Position numbers and translations under genes: made by a program
In this document: piece after piece, positions 27,663 to 36,828 of the stretch
Layout of the letters: each line of letters opens with the position of its first letter
Numbering within the stretch: the first letter of the stretch is position 1
DNA from: Arthrobacter sp. HY1533
GTDB taxonomy: Bacteria; Actinomycetota; Actinomycetes; Actinomycetales; Micrococcaceae
Assembly: GCF_027568515.1 (NCBI RefSeq)
Contig: NZ_JANKZF010000004.1
Coordinates: 1 to 64,000, forward strand
Length of the DNA stretch: 64,000 nt
Direction of reading: 5' to 3'
The notes under the pieces: model-generated
The model's input: the letters and a program-made list of their open reading frames with translations, nothing else
Told to the model about the DNA's origin: nothing
The model's database searches: none

Positions 27663-28757
27663 ATGACCACCATCAACCCGGGCCTTCGCATGGTGCGGCG
27701 AAGCGCCCAGAGCGTGCAGATCGGGCTGGGTGCGGGCGGACTCATCCTGGCCGGTCTGCAGAAAACCGAGATTTCCTTTGTTGAGGCGCTGCGGGCCGGC
27801 ATCCCCGACGGCCGGGTGCTGGAGCAAGCCACCGCATTGGGAGTCGAGTCGCTGCGGGCCCAGGAAATTTGCGGCATGCTCTCCGGACTGCTGTTCAGCG
27901 ACGCCGAGCTGGCCGCCCGGGGCTACCGGGCCCAATGGCTGTTGCCCGAGCGTTCGGCCATGCTTGGCCTGTACCAGGGCCCGTGCCTGGATCTCATGGA
28001 GCGCCGCGCGCGCAGCGTGGTGCAGATCGTGGGGCTGGGGCGGACAGGGGCGGCGCTTGCCGCGCTGCTGTGCTCCGCCGGCGTGGGCACCCTGCTGCTG
28101 GAGGACGACTCCCCCGTCACGGCCAGCGACGTCTGCGCCGGTTCGCACCGCAGCGTGGACATCGGCCTGGCCAGGTCGCTCTCCGTGCGCCGGCATGTGC
28201 AGCGGATCGACGCCGGCTGCCAGGCGCATGTGGTGCATGACGGCGGGGCCGGCGGTCCGGGCACCAGCTGCCTTGACCTTGCCGTGGTGGTGGGCCACGA
28301 CGCCGTCACGTCCCGGACCGCGGCACGCTTCCTGGCCGCCGAGAAGCCGCACTTGTTCGCACTGCTGCGGGAGCAGGACGGCACCGTCGGCCCCCTCGTG
28401 GTTCCGGGCGAAACAGCCTGTGCCGAGTGCGTGGAACGCAACCGCAGCGCCCACGACCCCCAATGGCTGGAACTGTGCGGCCAGCTGTCGGCCGCGGCAG
28501 CCCCGTCGAGCGGGTTCCTGCCCCGGCACGAGCTGCTGGAAAACGTGTCACTGGCCACCGCCCTCGCAGGGACGGCGGCCACGCACGCACTGCTGTTCCT
28601 GGACGGCGTCAACCAGCCCGGTTCATGGTCCGCGGTGCTCACCTTCCACACGGGCAACGGCGTGTGGACACGGCAGGAATACGCCGCCCATCCGGAATGC
28701 GGCTGCCAATGGCAGAATCAGCCGGTGGCCACGATCCCCAGCACCGCCTCGCCGTAG
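27663..28757 (+). CDS. ThiF/E1-like protein (TOMM cyclodehydratase-like), orphan
   Basis: A 364-aa protein with an N-terminal domain of about 110 residues resembling a RiPP leader-recognition region, then a Rossmann domain with GLGRTG at 124-129 and acidic LLEDDSP at 145-151, where E1 enzymes hold ATP ribose. Cysteine pairs C253/C256 (CAEC) and C346/C348 (CGC) could bind zinc as in ThiF-type and cyclodehydratase C proteins. The E1 SNLxRQ motif is degenerate (SHRSVDIG), so adenylation is doubtful. GGAGG lies six bases before the ATG. No YcaO gene, precursor peptide or carrier protein is nearby. Its 3' end overlaps uvrD2 by 40 bp, convergently. Confidence 0.72.
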   Translation: MTTINPGLRMVRRSAQSVQIGLGAGGLILAGLQKTEISFVEALRAGIPDGRVLEQATALGVESLRAQEICGMLSGLLFSDAELAARGYRAQWLLPERSAMLGLYQGPCLDLMERRARSVVQIVGLGRTGAALAALLCSAGVGTLLLEDDSPVTASDVCAGSHRSVDIGLARSLSVRRHVQRIDAGCQAHVVHDGGAGGPGTSCLDLAVVVGHDAVTSRTAARFLAAEKPHLFALLREQDGTVGPLVVPGETACAECVERNRSAHDPQWLELCGQLSAAAAPSSGFLPRHELLENVSLATALAGTAATHALLFLDGVNQPGSWSAVLTFHTGNGVWTRQEYAAHPECGCQWQNQPVATIPSTASP

Positions 28758-30865
28758 CGTTCCAGCTTGGACGGGCCCACGCCCGGCAGGGCAGCCAGGG
28801 CGTCCATGTCCTGCGGGGCCGCCTCGGCAATGGCCATCAGGGTTGCGTCTGTGAACACCACAAAGGCAGGCACGGACGCGGAAGTGGACTCGGTCAGCCG
28901 CCACTGGCGCAGCTGCTCAAAGACGGCCTCGTCGTAGCCGGGCGGGCAGTCGGCGCAGCGCCCCACCTTGCGTTCGGCCCCCGTGTTCAGGATCTTCCCG
29001 CACACCCGGCACACCGAGGGGCCGGTGGTCTTGCGCGACTTGCGCGGCCCGGCCAGGCGGGCACCTGTGGGTGCGCCGCCCACGGAGGAGGGACGGAGGC
29101 CGTCAAGGAAGCGCGAGGGCTTGCGGTTGGCCCGCCCGCCCGGGGTGCGCGCCGTCGACCAGGAAAAGTTCAGGAATTCCCGGGCACGGGTGATGCCCAC
29201 GTACAGCAGGCGGCGTTCCTCGTCCACGGTTTCCGGGGTGTCGGCGAAGGAGATGGGCATGAGGCCCTCGCTCAGGCCAACCAGGAACACGGCGTCCCAC
29301 TCCAGGCCCTTGGCGGAGTGCAGCGAGGCCAGGGTGACGCCCTGGACAGTGGGTGCGTGCTGGGCAGAGGCCCGGTCCTGCAGCTCGGCCACAAAGTCGG
29401 CCAGGGTGAAGATGTGCTCAGGTGTGCTGCGGGAAATGAACAGCTCGTCGGCAAGCGCCACGATCGCGGACAGCGATTCCCAGCGCTCCCGGACTGCGCC
29501 ACCGGTCTTGGGCGCCTCGGCCTGGTAGCCGAGGTTGCCCAGCACGTCGCGGACCAGCTGGCCCAGCGGCTCGTCCTCGGCCGCACGGGATGCCGCGCGC
29601 AGCTGCAGCATGGCGTCGCGGACCTCCTTGCGGGCAAAGAACCGCTCGCCGCCGCGCAGCTGGTAGCCCACGCCGGCCGCCGTGAGGGCCTGCTCGTAGG
29701 CTTCCGACTGGCCGTTGGTGCGGAACAGCACGGCAATTTCGCTGGCCTTGGTGCCGTTGGCGATGAGTGCCTTGATCCTTGCGGCGACGGCGGCGGACTC
29801 CGCCTCGTCGTCGCTGCACTCCAGGAATTCGGCCGCCGGGCCGGCGGGGCGCTGGGCCACGAGCTCCAGGGGTTTGGACCAGAGGGCATCGGCCGCCATG
29901 CCGCCGCTGCGCCGGTTCCCCAGCAGGGAGTTGGCCAGGCCAACCACCTGGGGCGTGGAGCGGTAGTCGCGCACCAGCTTCACCACGCTGGCCCCCGGGT
30001 AGTGCTTGGGGAAATCGAGCAGGTGCCGCGGCGTTGCACCGGTGAACGAGTAAATGGTCTGGCTGGCGTCGCCAACCACGCACAGCTCGTCGCGCCCGCC
30101 CAGCCACAAATCAAGCATGCGCTGCTGGAGCGGGGAAACATCCTGGTACTCGTCCACCACAAAGTGCCGGTACTGTTCCCGCACGGTTGCCGCAACGCGG
30201 GGGTCTTCCTGCAGGATGCCCACAGTGATCAGCAGGACGTCCTCGAAGTCGATGAGGTTCCTGTCCGCCTTGACGTCCTCGTAGCCCTGGAACAGCCGGC
30301 CCACGGCCAGCTTGTCCAGGCCGCCGGGCTCGCCGCGGTCCGTCGCCTTGAGCACGTATGTCTCGGGGGTGAGCATGGAGACCTTGGCCCACTCAATTTC
30401 GGCGGCGAGGTCGCGGATGGCCGCCCTGTCCGTGGGCAGCCGCAGGCGCCGGGCTGCCTCGCCAATGACCTGGGCCTTGTGTTCCAGGAGCCCGGGCAGC
30501 TGGCCGCCGACGGCGTGCGGCCAGAAGTACTGCAGCTGGCGCAGCGCCGCGGCGTGGAAGGTGCGGGCCTGCACCGTGCCAACGCCCAAGTCGCGCAGCC
30601 TGGTGCGCATTTCGGCGGCGGCGCGGGCCGTGAACGTCACGGCCAGCAGGCGGTTCGGGTTGTACACGCCGGTGTGCACGCCGTAGGCGATCCTGTGCGT
30701 GATGGCGCGGGTCTTGCCCGTGCCTGCGCCGGCCAGGACGCAGAGCGGGCCGTTGAGCGTGGTGGCCACCATGCGCTGTTCCTCATCGAGGCCGGAGAGG
30801 ATCCGTTCCTCGGCGGTGCGGCTGTCCATGACGGGCAGCCCGGTCTGCCCAGGGTCGAAACTCAT
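28718..30865 (-). CDS. uvrD2: ATP-dependent DNA helicase UvrD2
   Basis: A 715-aa superfamily 1A 3'-5' helicase. Walker A AGAGTGKT is at residues 45-52, DEYQDVSPLQ is motif II, and VTLASLHSAKGLEWDAVF and ITRARE are later motifs. A four-Cys element (CRVCG ... CADC) precedes a C-terminal HRDC domain, which together mark UvrD2 rather than UvrD1; in mycobacteria UvrD2 is essential and the tetracysteine motif supports unwinding. The start overlaps the nudC stop (ATGA), so the two are coupled. The last 40 bp overlap the convergent ThiF-like gene. Confidence 0.95.
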   Translation of the reverse strand: MSFDPGQTGLPVMDSRTAEERILSGLDEEQRMVATTLNGPLCVLAGAGTGKTRAITHRIAYGVHTGVYNPNRLLAVTFTARAAAEMRTRLRDLGVGTVQARTFHAAALRQLQYFWPHAVGGQLPGLLEHKAQVIGEAARRLRLPTDRAAIRDLAAEIEWAKVSMLTPETYVLKATDRGEPGGLDKLAVGRLFQGYEDVKADRNLIDFEDVLLITVGILQEDPRVAATVREQYRHFVVDEYQDVSPLQQRMLDLWLGGRDELCVVGDASQTIYSFTGATPRHLLDFPKHYPGASVVKLVRDYRSTPQVVGLANSLLGNRRSGGMAADALWSKPLELVAQRPAGPAAEFLECSDDEAESAAVAARIKALIANGTKASEIAVLFRTNGQSEAYEQALTAAGVGYQLRGGERFFARKEVRDAMLQLRAASRAAEDEPLGQLVRDVLGNLGYQAEAPKTGGAVRERWESLSAIVALADELFISRSTPEHIFTLADFVAELQDRASAQHAPTVQGVTLASLHSAKGLEWDAVFLVGLSEGLMPISFADTPETVDEERRLLYVGITRAREFLNFSWSTARTPGGRANRKPSRFLDGLRPSSVGGAPTGARLAGPRKSRKTTGPSVCRVCGKILNTGAERKVGRCADCPPGYDEAVFEQLRQWRLTESTSASVPAFVVFTDATLMAIAEAAPQDMDALAALPGVGPSKLERYGEAVLGIVATG

Positions 30866-31809
30866 GCCAAGTCACCTGGTTCCGCGATGGGTCCGCCATG
30901 CCAGTGCTCAATGAGCGTCCGGGCAATGGAGAGCCGGTGGGAGATTGACGCCTCGCCGCTGAGCACGGCCGCCTGCAGTTCCTCCCTGCCGAACCAGCGC
31001 GCGCCAACCACCTCCACGTTGTCCGGCACGGCCACGGTGTCCAGTGTGTGGCCGATGTAGCCGAGCATGAGGGACCGCGGGAACGGCCATGCCTGTGAGG
31101 AAATGTATTGCAGCGAGTGCAGGTGGACGCCCACTTCCTCGGCAATTTCACGCACGGCGGCCTGTTCGGCGCTTTCACCGGCCTCGACAAAGCCGGCCAC
31201 TGTGGAATACCTGTTGGATTCCCACTGGCGGTTGTTGGCGAGCAGGATGCGCCCGTCGGCCCCCACGATTGCCACAATGACGGCCGGGTCCGTGCGCGGG
31301 AAATGTTCCGAGCCGTCCTGCGGGCAGCGGCGCATCCAGCCTGACCAATCCGCCTCAGTGGCGGTTCCGCAGCGCGGGCAGTGCCGGTGGGTTGCATGCC
31401 AGTTGGCCACGGCAAGGGCCTCCACAAAGGCGTGGACGTCCAGGCCGGTGAATTCGGCCGCGACGTCGCGGTATGCCGCAAAGCGGCCGCCCCCGGGCAC
31501 CCAGGCGAGGTCGCCGGCGTCGTGCGGGAGTGCGTGGAGCACAAGGTCGGTGCCCACCGGCAGTCGGTCCTCCTGTCCCGGGGCCACCTTGCCCAAATAC
31601 ACCACTGAGGTGCCGGGGACCATGGCTCCGGGAAGGCCTGCGGGGTCAAGGTAGGCCGGTCCCGTGCCGTCCATGAGGACCTGTCCGCGGTGAAAAACCA
31701 TCACGCGGTGGGCCGGTGACTCCAGCACCGCTTCCATGAACCCGGGTTCGCTGCGCTGCTCGCACTGGCGGTCCAGCACAGTTTCGGGGGAAGGGGTGGA
31801 TTTGCTCAT
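30862..31809 (-). CDS. nudC: NAD(+) diphosphatase NudC
   Basis: A 315-aa Nudix hydrolase that cleaves NADH/NAD+ (and, in E. coli, NAD caps from RNA). The Nudix box GFVEAG...REIAEEVGV spans residues 206-228, and SSQAWPFPRS is the NudC-specific motif. The zinc site has C144, C147 and C162, but the fourth Cys of E. coli NudC is Asp165 here (CPQDG), so metal binding may use Asp or a nearby His. ATG 31809 is preceded by TACGGT and six bases with no ribosome-binding site, indicating a leaderless message. It is cotranscribed with uvrD2, as near Rv3198c-Rv3199c. Confidence 0.93.
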   Translation of the reverse strand: MSKSTPSPETVLDRQCEQRSEPGFMEAVLESPAHRVMVFHRGQVLMDGTGPAYLDPAGLPGAMVPGTSVVYLGKVAPGQEDRLPVGTDLVLHALPHDAGDLAWVPGGGRFAAYRDVAAEFTGLDVHAFVEALAVANWHATHRHCPRCGTATEADWSGWMRRCPQDGSEHFPRTDPAVIVAIVGADGRILLANNRQWESNRYSTVAGFVEAGESAEQAAVREIAEEVGVHLHSLQYISSQAWPFPRSLMLGYIGHTLDTVAVPDNVEVVGARWFGREELQAAVLSGEASISHRLSIARTLIEHWHGGPIAEPGDLA

Positions 31810-31815
31810 GTTTCT

Positions 31816-31821
31816 ACCGTA
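31816..31821 (-). promoter_or_regulatory. -10 box of leaderless nudC-uvrD2 transcript
   Basis: TACGGT on the minus strand ends six bases before the nudC ATG. The -35 region is not well conserved. Confidence 0.5.
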
Positions 31822-31942
31822 CGCATCGGGGGCAAATATTTACATTCGACGGCGGCGTGATTGTGGACAAGTGGGGGTGCCTTGTGTGATGTCTTATCGC
31901 GACTCGCCGCCGCAACGGCGGGCCCTTGGCCCGTTGGCGATC

Positions 31943-31948
31943 TAACGT
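31943..31948 (+). promoter_or_regulatory. -10 box of leaderless phosphotransferase transcript
   Basis: TAACGT is followed by seven bases and then GTG AGA CGA ATG in frame, so transcription would start at or one base from the GTG at 31956. Confidence 0.45.
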
Positions 31949-31955
31949 AAGAGGT

Positions 31956-33302
31956 GTGAGACGAATGACTGCAATCGAATTGGCCGCAATTGCCAGCGCC
32001 GCCGTGCCCGGACTCAACGTCACGGCCTTCGGCCCCGAACCCGATGATGCAGCCGATTTCAGCTCCGCCCTGCTGGTTGACTCCGAAAACCGGCGCTGGC
32101 GCGTGCGCTCCCCCCGCCATGCAGAGGCCAGCACGCGGCTGGAAACAGAGCGCCAGGTGCTGCGCGCCTTCTCCCCCGCCATCCGGGCCGAACTGCCCTT
32201 CCTGCTGCCCACCGTGGCCGGCACCGTGCGCCAGGGCGAGCTCATCACCTTTGTCTACTCGCACATTGCCGGCAAGGCCGAGACCGTGGAGACCCTGTCT
32301 TCCGGCACCGCCGCGCTGGCCCTGGAAATTGGTGCGGCCATTGCCGCAATCCACGACCTCCCGCAGGAACTCGTCACCAACTACGACCTTCCCAGCTACA
32401 CGGCCAATGAATTCCGCCAGCGCCGTCTCAACGAGCTGGACCAGTCGGCCACCACGGGCAAGATCCCGCCCGCACTGCTGCGCCGCTGGGAGCACGCCAT
32501 GGAAGACGTTGCGCTGTGGCGTTTCAACGCCTGCGTGGTCCACGGCGACCTGCACGAGGACAACATCCTGCTCGACGGCGACGCTGTCTCGGCCGTGATT
32601 GGCTGGACGGAGCTGCGCGTGGGAGACCCCGCCGACGACTTCGCCTGGCTGGTGGCCGTCAACGACCCCGATTTCGTGGACACGGTCATGCAGGCCTATG
32701 CGGCCGCCCGCAACGAAACCCCCGACCCGCACCTGCTCCGGCGTGCCGCGCTCAGCGCCGAGTTCGCGCTGGCCCAGTGGCTCGTGAAGGGCTACGCCGC
32801 CGACAGCGCACGCATGGTGGAGGACGCCGAAGCCATGCTCAAGACCCTCGAGGCCGACATTGCCGAGCACGGCGGCCAGCCCATCAGCGTGGAGCCCCTC
32901 ACCGCCAAGGCCGCGGAACCGGCGGCGCCTGCCGCTGCGACACAGGAGCCCGCGTCAACCAAGCCATCCGTTTCCAGGCTCGGGACGGTGCCGCCCGAGG
33001 CCACGGCAGTCCCCGGCGGGACGGCAACGGACGACGACGAGGCTGCCGCCGCCTCCGCAGGCAGCGCCGCCTCCGGCAGCGCGGACACCGGCGATGCGCC
33101 AGCGGACGATGCTCCGTCGGACGGCGAGGCACCCGAAACAGCCGGTGACGCGCCGACCGGGGCCATGCCCATCATCACGGCGAACACCACCGACAGCACC
33201 GACGCCTCCGGCACTGCAACGGCGGCTCCGGGTTCGGAAGCCGCGGCTCCCGCCGAGAACCTTGACACCACGGCCATGAAGGTCATCCCGCTCAAGAAGT
33301 AG
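31956..33302 (+). CDS. Phosphotransferase-fold (APH-like) protein with long disordered tail
   Basis: A 448-aa protein. Residues about 1-310 carry an aminoglycoside/macrolide phosphotransferase fold with Brenner motif HGDLHEDN (196-203). The metal-binding IDW motif reads IGW (215-217), so the usual Asp is replaced by Gly216; GDPADD follows at 223-228. Residues about 325-440 are an Ala/Pro/Thr/Asp-rich low-complexity tail ending in MKVIPLKK. Start is GTG 31956 (leaderless) or ATG 31965. It ends 10 bp from the convergent adnB. The missing Asp argues against a normal kinase; antibiotic resistance should not be assumed. Confidence 0.75.
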   Translation: MRRMTAIELAAIASAAVPGLNVTAFGPEPDDAADFSSALLVDSENRRWRVRSPRHAEASTRLETERQVLRAFSPAIRAELPFLLPTVAGTVRQGELITFVYSHIAGKAETVETLSSGTAALALEIGAAIAAIHDLPQELVTNYDLPSYTANEFRQRRLNELDQSATTGKIPPALLRRWEHAMEDVALWRFNACVVHGDLHEDNILLDGDAVSAVIGWTELRVGDPADDFAWLVAVNDPDFVDTVMQAYAAARNETPDPHLLRRAALSAEFALAQWLVKGYAADSARMVEDAEAMLKTLEADIAEHGGQPISVEPLTAKAAEPAAPAAATQEPASTKPSVSRLGTVPPEATAVPGGTATDDDEAAAASAGSAASGSADTGDAPADDAPSDGEAPETAGDAPTGAMPIITANTTDSTDASGTATAAPGSEAAAPAENLDTTAMKVIPLKK

Positions 33303-33312
33303 CGGGCGCGGC

Positions 33313-36300
33313 TCATGCCGAGTAGGCGCTGGTGACGATTGCCTCCAGTTCCTCCTGCCCGGCCAGGTCCACGGGGCGGATGAGCTTGTCCTGGCCCACG
33401 TAGTAAAACGCCGCCCGCACCGTCTCCAGCGGGACGCCCTTGAGCCTTGACCAGGCCAGCCGGTAGACGGCAAGCTGCACGCCACGCACGGCCAGTTGCG
33501 CCTTGGACGGGATCCGGCCGGTCTTCCAGTCGATGAGGTCCCAGCCGCCGTCGTCGTCGCGGAACACGGCGTCGATGCGGCCGCGGACCACCACCTCGGC
33601 CACCCGGGTTTCAATGGGCACCTCCAAGTCCGCCGGGGTCCTGTTGGCCCACTCGGAATTCCTGAACGTCTGCTGCATGTCCTCAAGGCCGTAGGCCTCG
33701 TCCACATAGGCGTCGGCACCTGCTTCCTCGTCAATGTCCAGCTGGCCCGTGGTGGCGAAGTACTCCTCAATCCAGGCGTGGAACGCTGTGCCCTTGCGGG
33801 CCGCCATGCCGGGCTTGGTGGGCACGGGCCGGCGCATGGCGCGGGTGACCTTTTCCGGGTCCTCGCCCAGGGCCACGAGCCGCGAGGCGGAAATGTGCGG
33901 CGGCAGCTCAACGCGCAGCTGGTCGCTTTCCAGGTGCTCCTGGGCCAGCAGCACGCTCACTTCCTTGCCCCAGCGGGGGTTTTGGGCCAGGAAGGGTCTG
34001 GTGCCGGGTGCTGTCAAACCGTCCGCGTCCAATGCCTCAACGGCGTCCCGCACGGCCGCGGCGGACCGTTCCGCGTTCTCGCGCCGGCCCTCCCGCGCGG
34101 CCATGCCCGCCCTGCCCACAATGACGGGGCCGTTCAGGGGGTCGTAGGGCCATTGTGCCGTTTCGACGCCCGTGCTGACGGGGTTCTCCGCATCCTCCTC
34201 CGGGTCCTCCGTCCAGGGCCCGAGGGCGGCCGTTTGGGCCGCGCCTTCCGCCAGTGGCAGCAGTTCGCCCAGGAACGGTGAAATGGCCAGCGGCTTCTTG
34301 CCGCTGCCCCACACGGTGCTGGAGCACATGAGGAAGTCGCGGGCCCGGGTGAAGGCCACATAGGCCAGGCGGCGTTCCTCCTCCTCGCCGTGGAGGGCGA
34401 CGTCGTCGGCGAACAGTTTCTCGTTGTCCATGAGTGTCTTGAGGTCGGGGACGTCCAGTTCCCATTCGGGGAGGTCTGCCCGGTCCCCGCGCAGGGGCCA
34501 CGGCAGCGACTTGGCCCCGTTGCTCCACCTGTCGGCGCGGGTGCTGGGGAAAGCGCCTGCGTTCATGCCGGGCACAAACACAACGTCCCATTCCAGGCCC
34601 TTGGAGGCGTGCACGGTCAGCAGGGCCACGGCGTCGGGGTTGCTTTCCACCGCCGTGGTCTCCAGCCCGCCCTCCTCGGACTCGGCGGTTTCCAGCCAGC
34701 CCAGGAAGGCATCCAGGTCCACCCGCTGGGCTGCCTGCATGAAGGTGGCCGCGGCGTCGGCGAAGGCGTCCAGGTGGCGGCGGGCGTGGTGGATGCTGGA
34801 GCCGGGCTTGGCGGCCAGTTCAATGTCCAGCAGCATGGTGCGCTCCACGACGCCGAGCAGGTTGACTAGGTCCTCGCCCACGAAGGTGCGCAGCATGCGC
34901 AGCTCGTCGCGCAGCGCCAACAACCGGGTGCGCGCGGCGTCACTGAGCGGCCGTGCGGCTTCCGGCCAGTAGTCCGGACCCAGGTAGTCCAGCGCCTCCA
35001 CGAGGGAGGAAGCGTCCACCAGGTCCGCCGTCACAACGGCCAGCTCCGGTGCTGCAGAGCCTGAAGCCGCGGCGGCGTCCGGCCCGGCCTCCTGCACGCC
35101 GTCGCCGAGCAGCACGGAGGCGTCAAAGTCCACCTTGTTCCGCGCCGCCCACTCGCGGCGGCGCGCCAGGTGGCGGGCCCAGTCGGAGAAGGCCATGAGG
35201 TCGGCCGGGCCGATCCTCCACCGGGCCCCCGTCAGCAGCCGCATGAGCGCGTCCGAGCGGCCGGGGTCGGCAATGACCCGCAGCGTGGACACGAGGTCCA
35301 CAATCTCCGGCGTGCCCAGCAGGCCTCCCAGCCCCACAATCTCGTAGGGGATGCCCCGGGCCTCAAAGGCGGACTGGAACCTGGCAAACTGCGCACGGCG
35401 TCGGCACAGCACTGCCACCGTCATGGCGCCCTGGGCGCCGCCCCGGTGGCTGAAGTCCCCCTTGCAGGCAAGGATTTCCTCGGCCACTGCCTGTGCCTCG
35501 TCGAGTTCTGTGCCGTAGCGGGCCAGCAGCACCTCGCCGTCCGGGGCCTGCGGCTTCTCGCGCAGCGGCGAGACCACGACGCGCGGGCCCGCGGCGGCGC
35601 GTTCGCCGCCGCTGAGCCCGGCGGCCAGCTTGGCGTTGGCCTTGCGGGCCTGGGCTGCTGTGAGCTCTGCGGACATGACGTTGGCCGCGGCCAGGATGTG
35701 CGCGGAGTTGCGCCACGCAATGGTGAGTTCGGCAGTCGGTGCGTACCCGCCGTCGGACTTGAGGAAGATCTCCGGGAAGCGGAACAGCTGCCCGGCGGAC
35801 GCGCCCCGGAAGCCGTAAATGGACTGGTGGGGATCGCCCACGGCCGTGACGGGGTGGCCGGCGCCGAACAGTTCGGCGAAGAGCTGCAGCTGGGCGTGCG
35901 AGGTGTCCTGGAATTCATCCAGCAGCACCACCTTGAAGCGCTGGCGCTCCATCTCGGCGGCATGCGGCACGTCGCGGGCAATGCGGGCGGCCAGGGCCAC
36001 GAGGTCGCCGTAGTCCAGCACGTTGCGGCGCCGCTTGGCCTCGGCATATTTTTGCACCAGGGCGGCCACGGAGGCGCGGGTCCGCAGCACGTCCAGCTGC
36101 TTGTTGACGGCGGCCGTGCGCGGCTTGGGGGTCTCGGCAATGTAGGGCAGCGCCTCAAAGCCGGCCAGGTAGCCCTCGATCACCTCGATAACGTGTTCGG
36201 GATCCTGCAGGTGTTCGGCGCATTCGCCGGCCAGGTCCATGACGGACTGGATGAGCGTGGACTTGGCTGCCGTGAAGTGCTCGTGGGCGCCGTCATGGCC

Positions 36301-36828
36301 GGCCACCACCTCGCTGGCCAGCTGCCAGGCCTCGGCGGCGCCCATGACCACGGCGTCGCGCTCAATGCCCAGGCGCAGGCCGTAGTCGGTGACGATGCCG
36401 CTGGCGTAGGAGTGGTAGGTGGAGACCTTGGGTTCCAGGGCGTCGCGGGCGGCAGCTGCGGGGGCCAGCTCCACCTCGCCCGAGCGGGCCAGCGTGCCCA
36501 GCTTGGCCAGTTGGCCGCGGATCCGCGAGGCCAGCTCGCCGGCGGCCTTGCGGGTGAAGGTGACGCCAAGGATCTCCTCCGGGCGGACCAGCCCGTTGGC
36601 CACGAGCCAGACCACGCGGTCGGCCATGGTGGTGGTCTTGCCGGAGCCTGCCCCGGCAATGACCAGCAGGGGCTCCAGCGGGGAGGCGATGATGGCAGCT
36701 TGTTCCGCCGTGGGCGGGCGCTGCTCGAGCAGTTCGGCGAGCTCGTAGGGGCTCAGCACGCGTTGCGGGGCCGCGGGCCCCGCCGGTTCCTGGAGGTCCG
36801 CGGTGTCCGCGGGTGTTGGCTGGCTCAT
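33313..36828 (-). CDS. adnB: ATP-dependent helicase-nuclease AdnB
   Basis: A 1171-aa subunit of the actinobacterial AdnAB double-strand-break resection motor. Walker A GAGSGKTT is at residues 59-66, LLDEFQDTSHAQLQL is motif II, LTVHASKGLEWDVVF a later motif, and the C-terminal RecB-type nuclease holds RIDAVFRDDDGGW and DWKTG. The ATG at 36828 overlaps the adnA stop (ATGA); a longer frame to 37467 merely reads the antisense of adnA. Length matches mycobacterial AdnB (Rv3201c). AdnB is the principal ATPase/translocase in mycobacteria. Confidence 0.94.
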   Translation of the reverse strand: MSQPTPADTADLQEPAGPAAPQRVLSPYELAELLEQRPPTAEQAAIIASPLEPLLVIAGAGSGKTTTMADRVVWLVANGLVRPEEILGVTFTRKAAGELASRIRGQLAKLGTLARSGEVELAPAAAARDALEPKVSTYHSYASGIVTDYGLRLGIERDAVVMGAAEAWQLASEVVAGHDGAHEHFTAAKSTLIQSVMDLAGECAEHLQDPEHVIEVIEGYLAGFEALPYIAETPKPRTAAVNKQLDVLRTRASVAALVQKYAEAKRRRNVLDYGDLVALAARIARDVPHAAEMERQRFKVVLLDEFQDTSHAQLQLFAELFGAGHPVTAVGDPHQSIYGFRGASAGQLFRFPEIFLKSDGGYAPTAELTIAWRNSAHILAAANVMSAELTAAQARKANAKLAAGLSGGERAAAGPRVVVSPLREKPQAPDGEVLLARYGTELDEAQAVAEEILACKGDFSHRGGAQGAMTVAVLCRRRAQFARFQSAFEARGIPYEIVGLGGLLGTPEIVDLVSTLRVIADPGRSDALMRLLTGARWRIGPADLMAFSDWARHLARRREWAARNKVDFDASVLLGDGVQEAGPDAAAASGSAAPELAVVTADLVDASSLVEALDYLGPDYWPEAARPLSDAARTRLLALRDELRMLRTFVGEDLVNLLGVVERTMLLDIELAAKPGSSIHHARRHLDAFADAAATFMQAAQRVDLDAFLGWLETAESEEGGLETTAVESNPDAVALLTVHASKGLEWDVVFVPGMNAGAFPSTRADRWSNGAKSLPWPLRGDRADLPEWELDVPDLKTLMDNEKLFADDVALHGEEEERRLAYVAFTRARDFLMCSSTVWGSGKKPLAISPFLGELLPLAEGAAQTAALGPWTEDPEEDAENPVSTGVETAQWPYDPLNGPVIVGRAGMAAREGRRENAERSAAAVRDAVEALDADGLTAPGTRPFLAQNPRWGKEVSVLLAQEHLESDQLRVELPPHISASRLVALGEDPEKVTRAMRRPVPTKPGMAARKGTAFHAWIEEYFATTGQLDIDEEAGADAYVDEAYGLEDMQQTFRNSEWANRTPADLEVPIETRVAEVVVRGRIDAVFRDDDGGWDLIDWKTGRIPSKAQLAVRGVQLAVYRLAWSRLKGVPLETVRAAFYYVGQDKLIRPVDLAGQEELEAIVTSAYSA

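Noticed and set aside
28427-31060. An 877-codon rightward open frame
   Set aside because: It is the antisense of uvrD2, which has all helicase motifs. The translation is rich in Gly, Arg and His with no domain pattern.
31956-33302. Aminoglycoside or macrolide resistance kinase
   Set aside because: The fold is right, but the metal-binding Asp is Gly and the setting is housekeeping; resistance is not supported.
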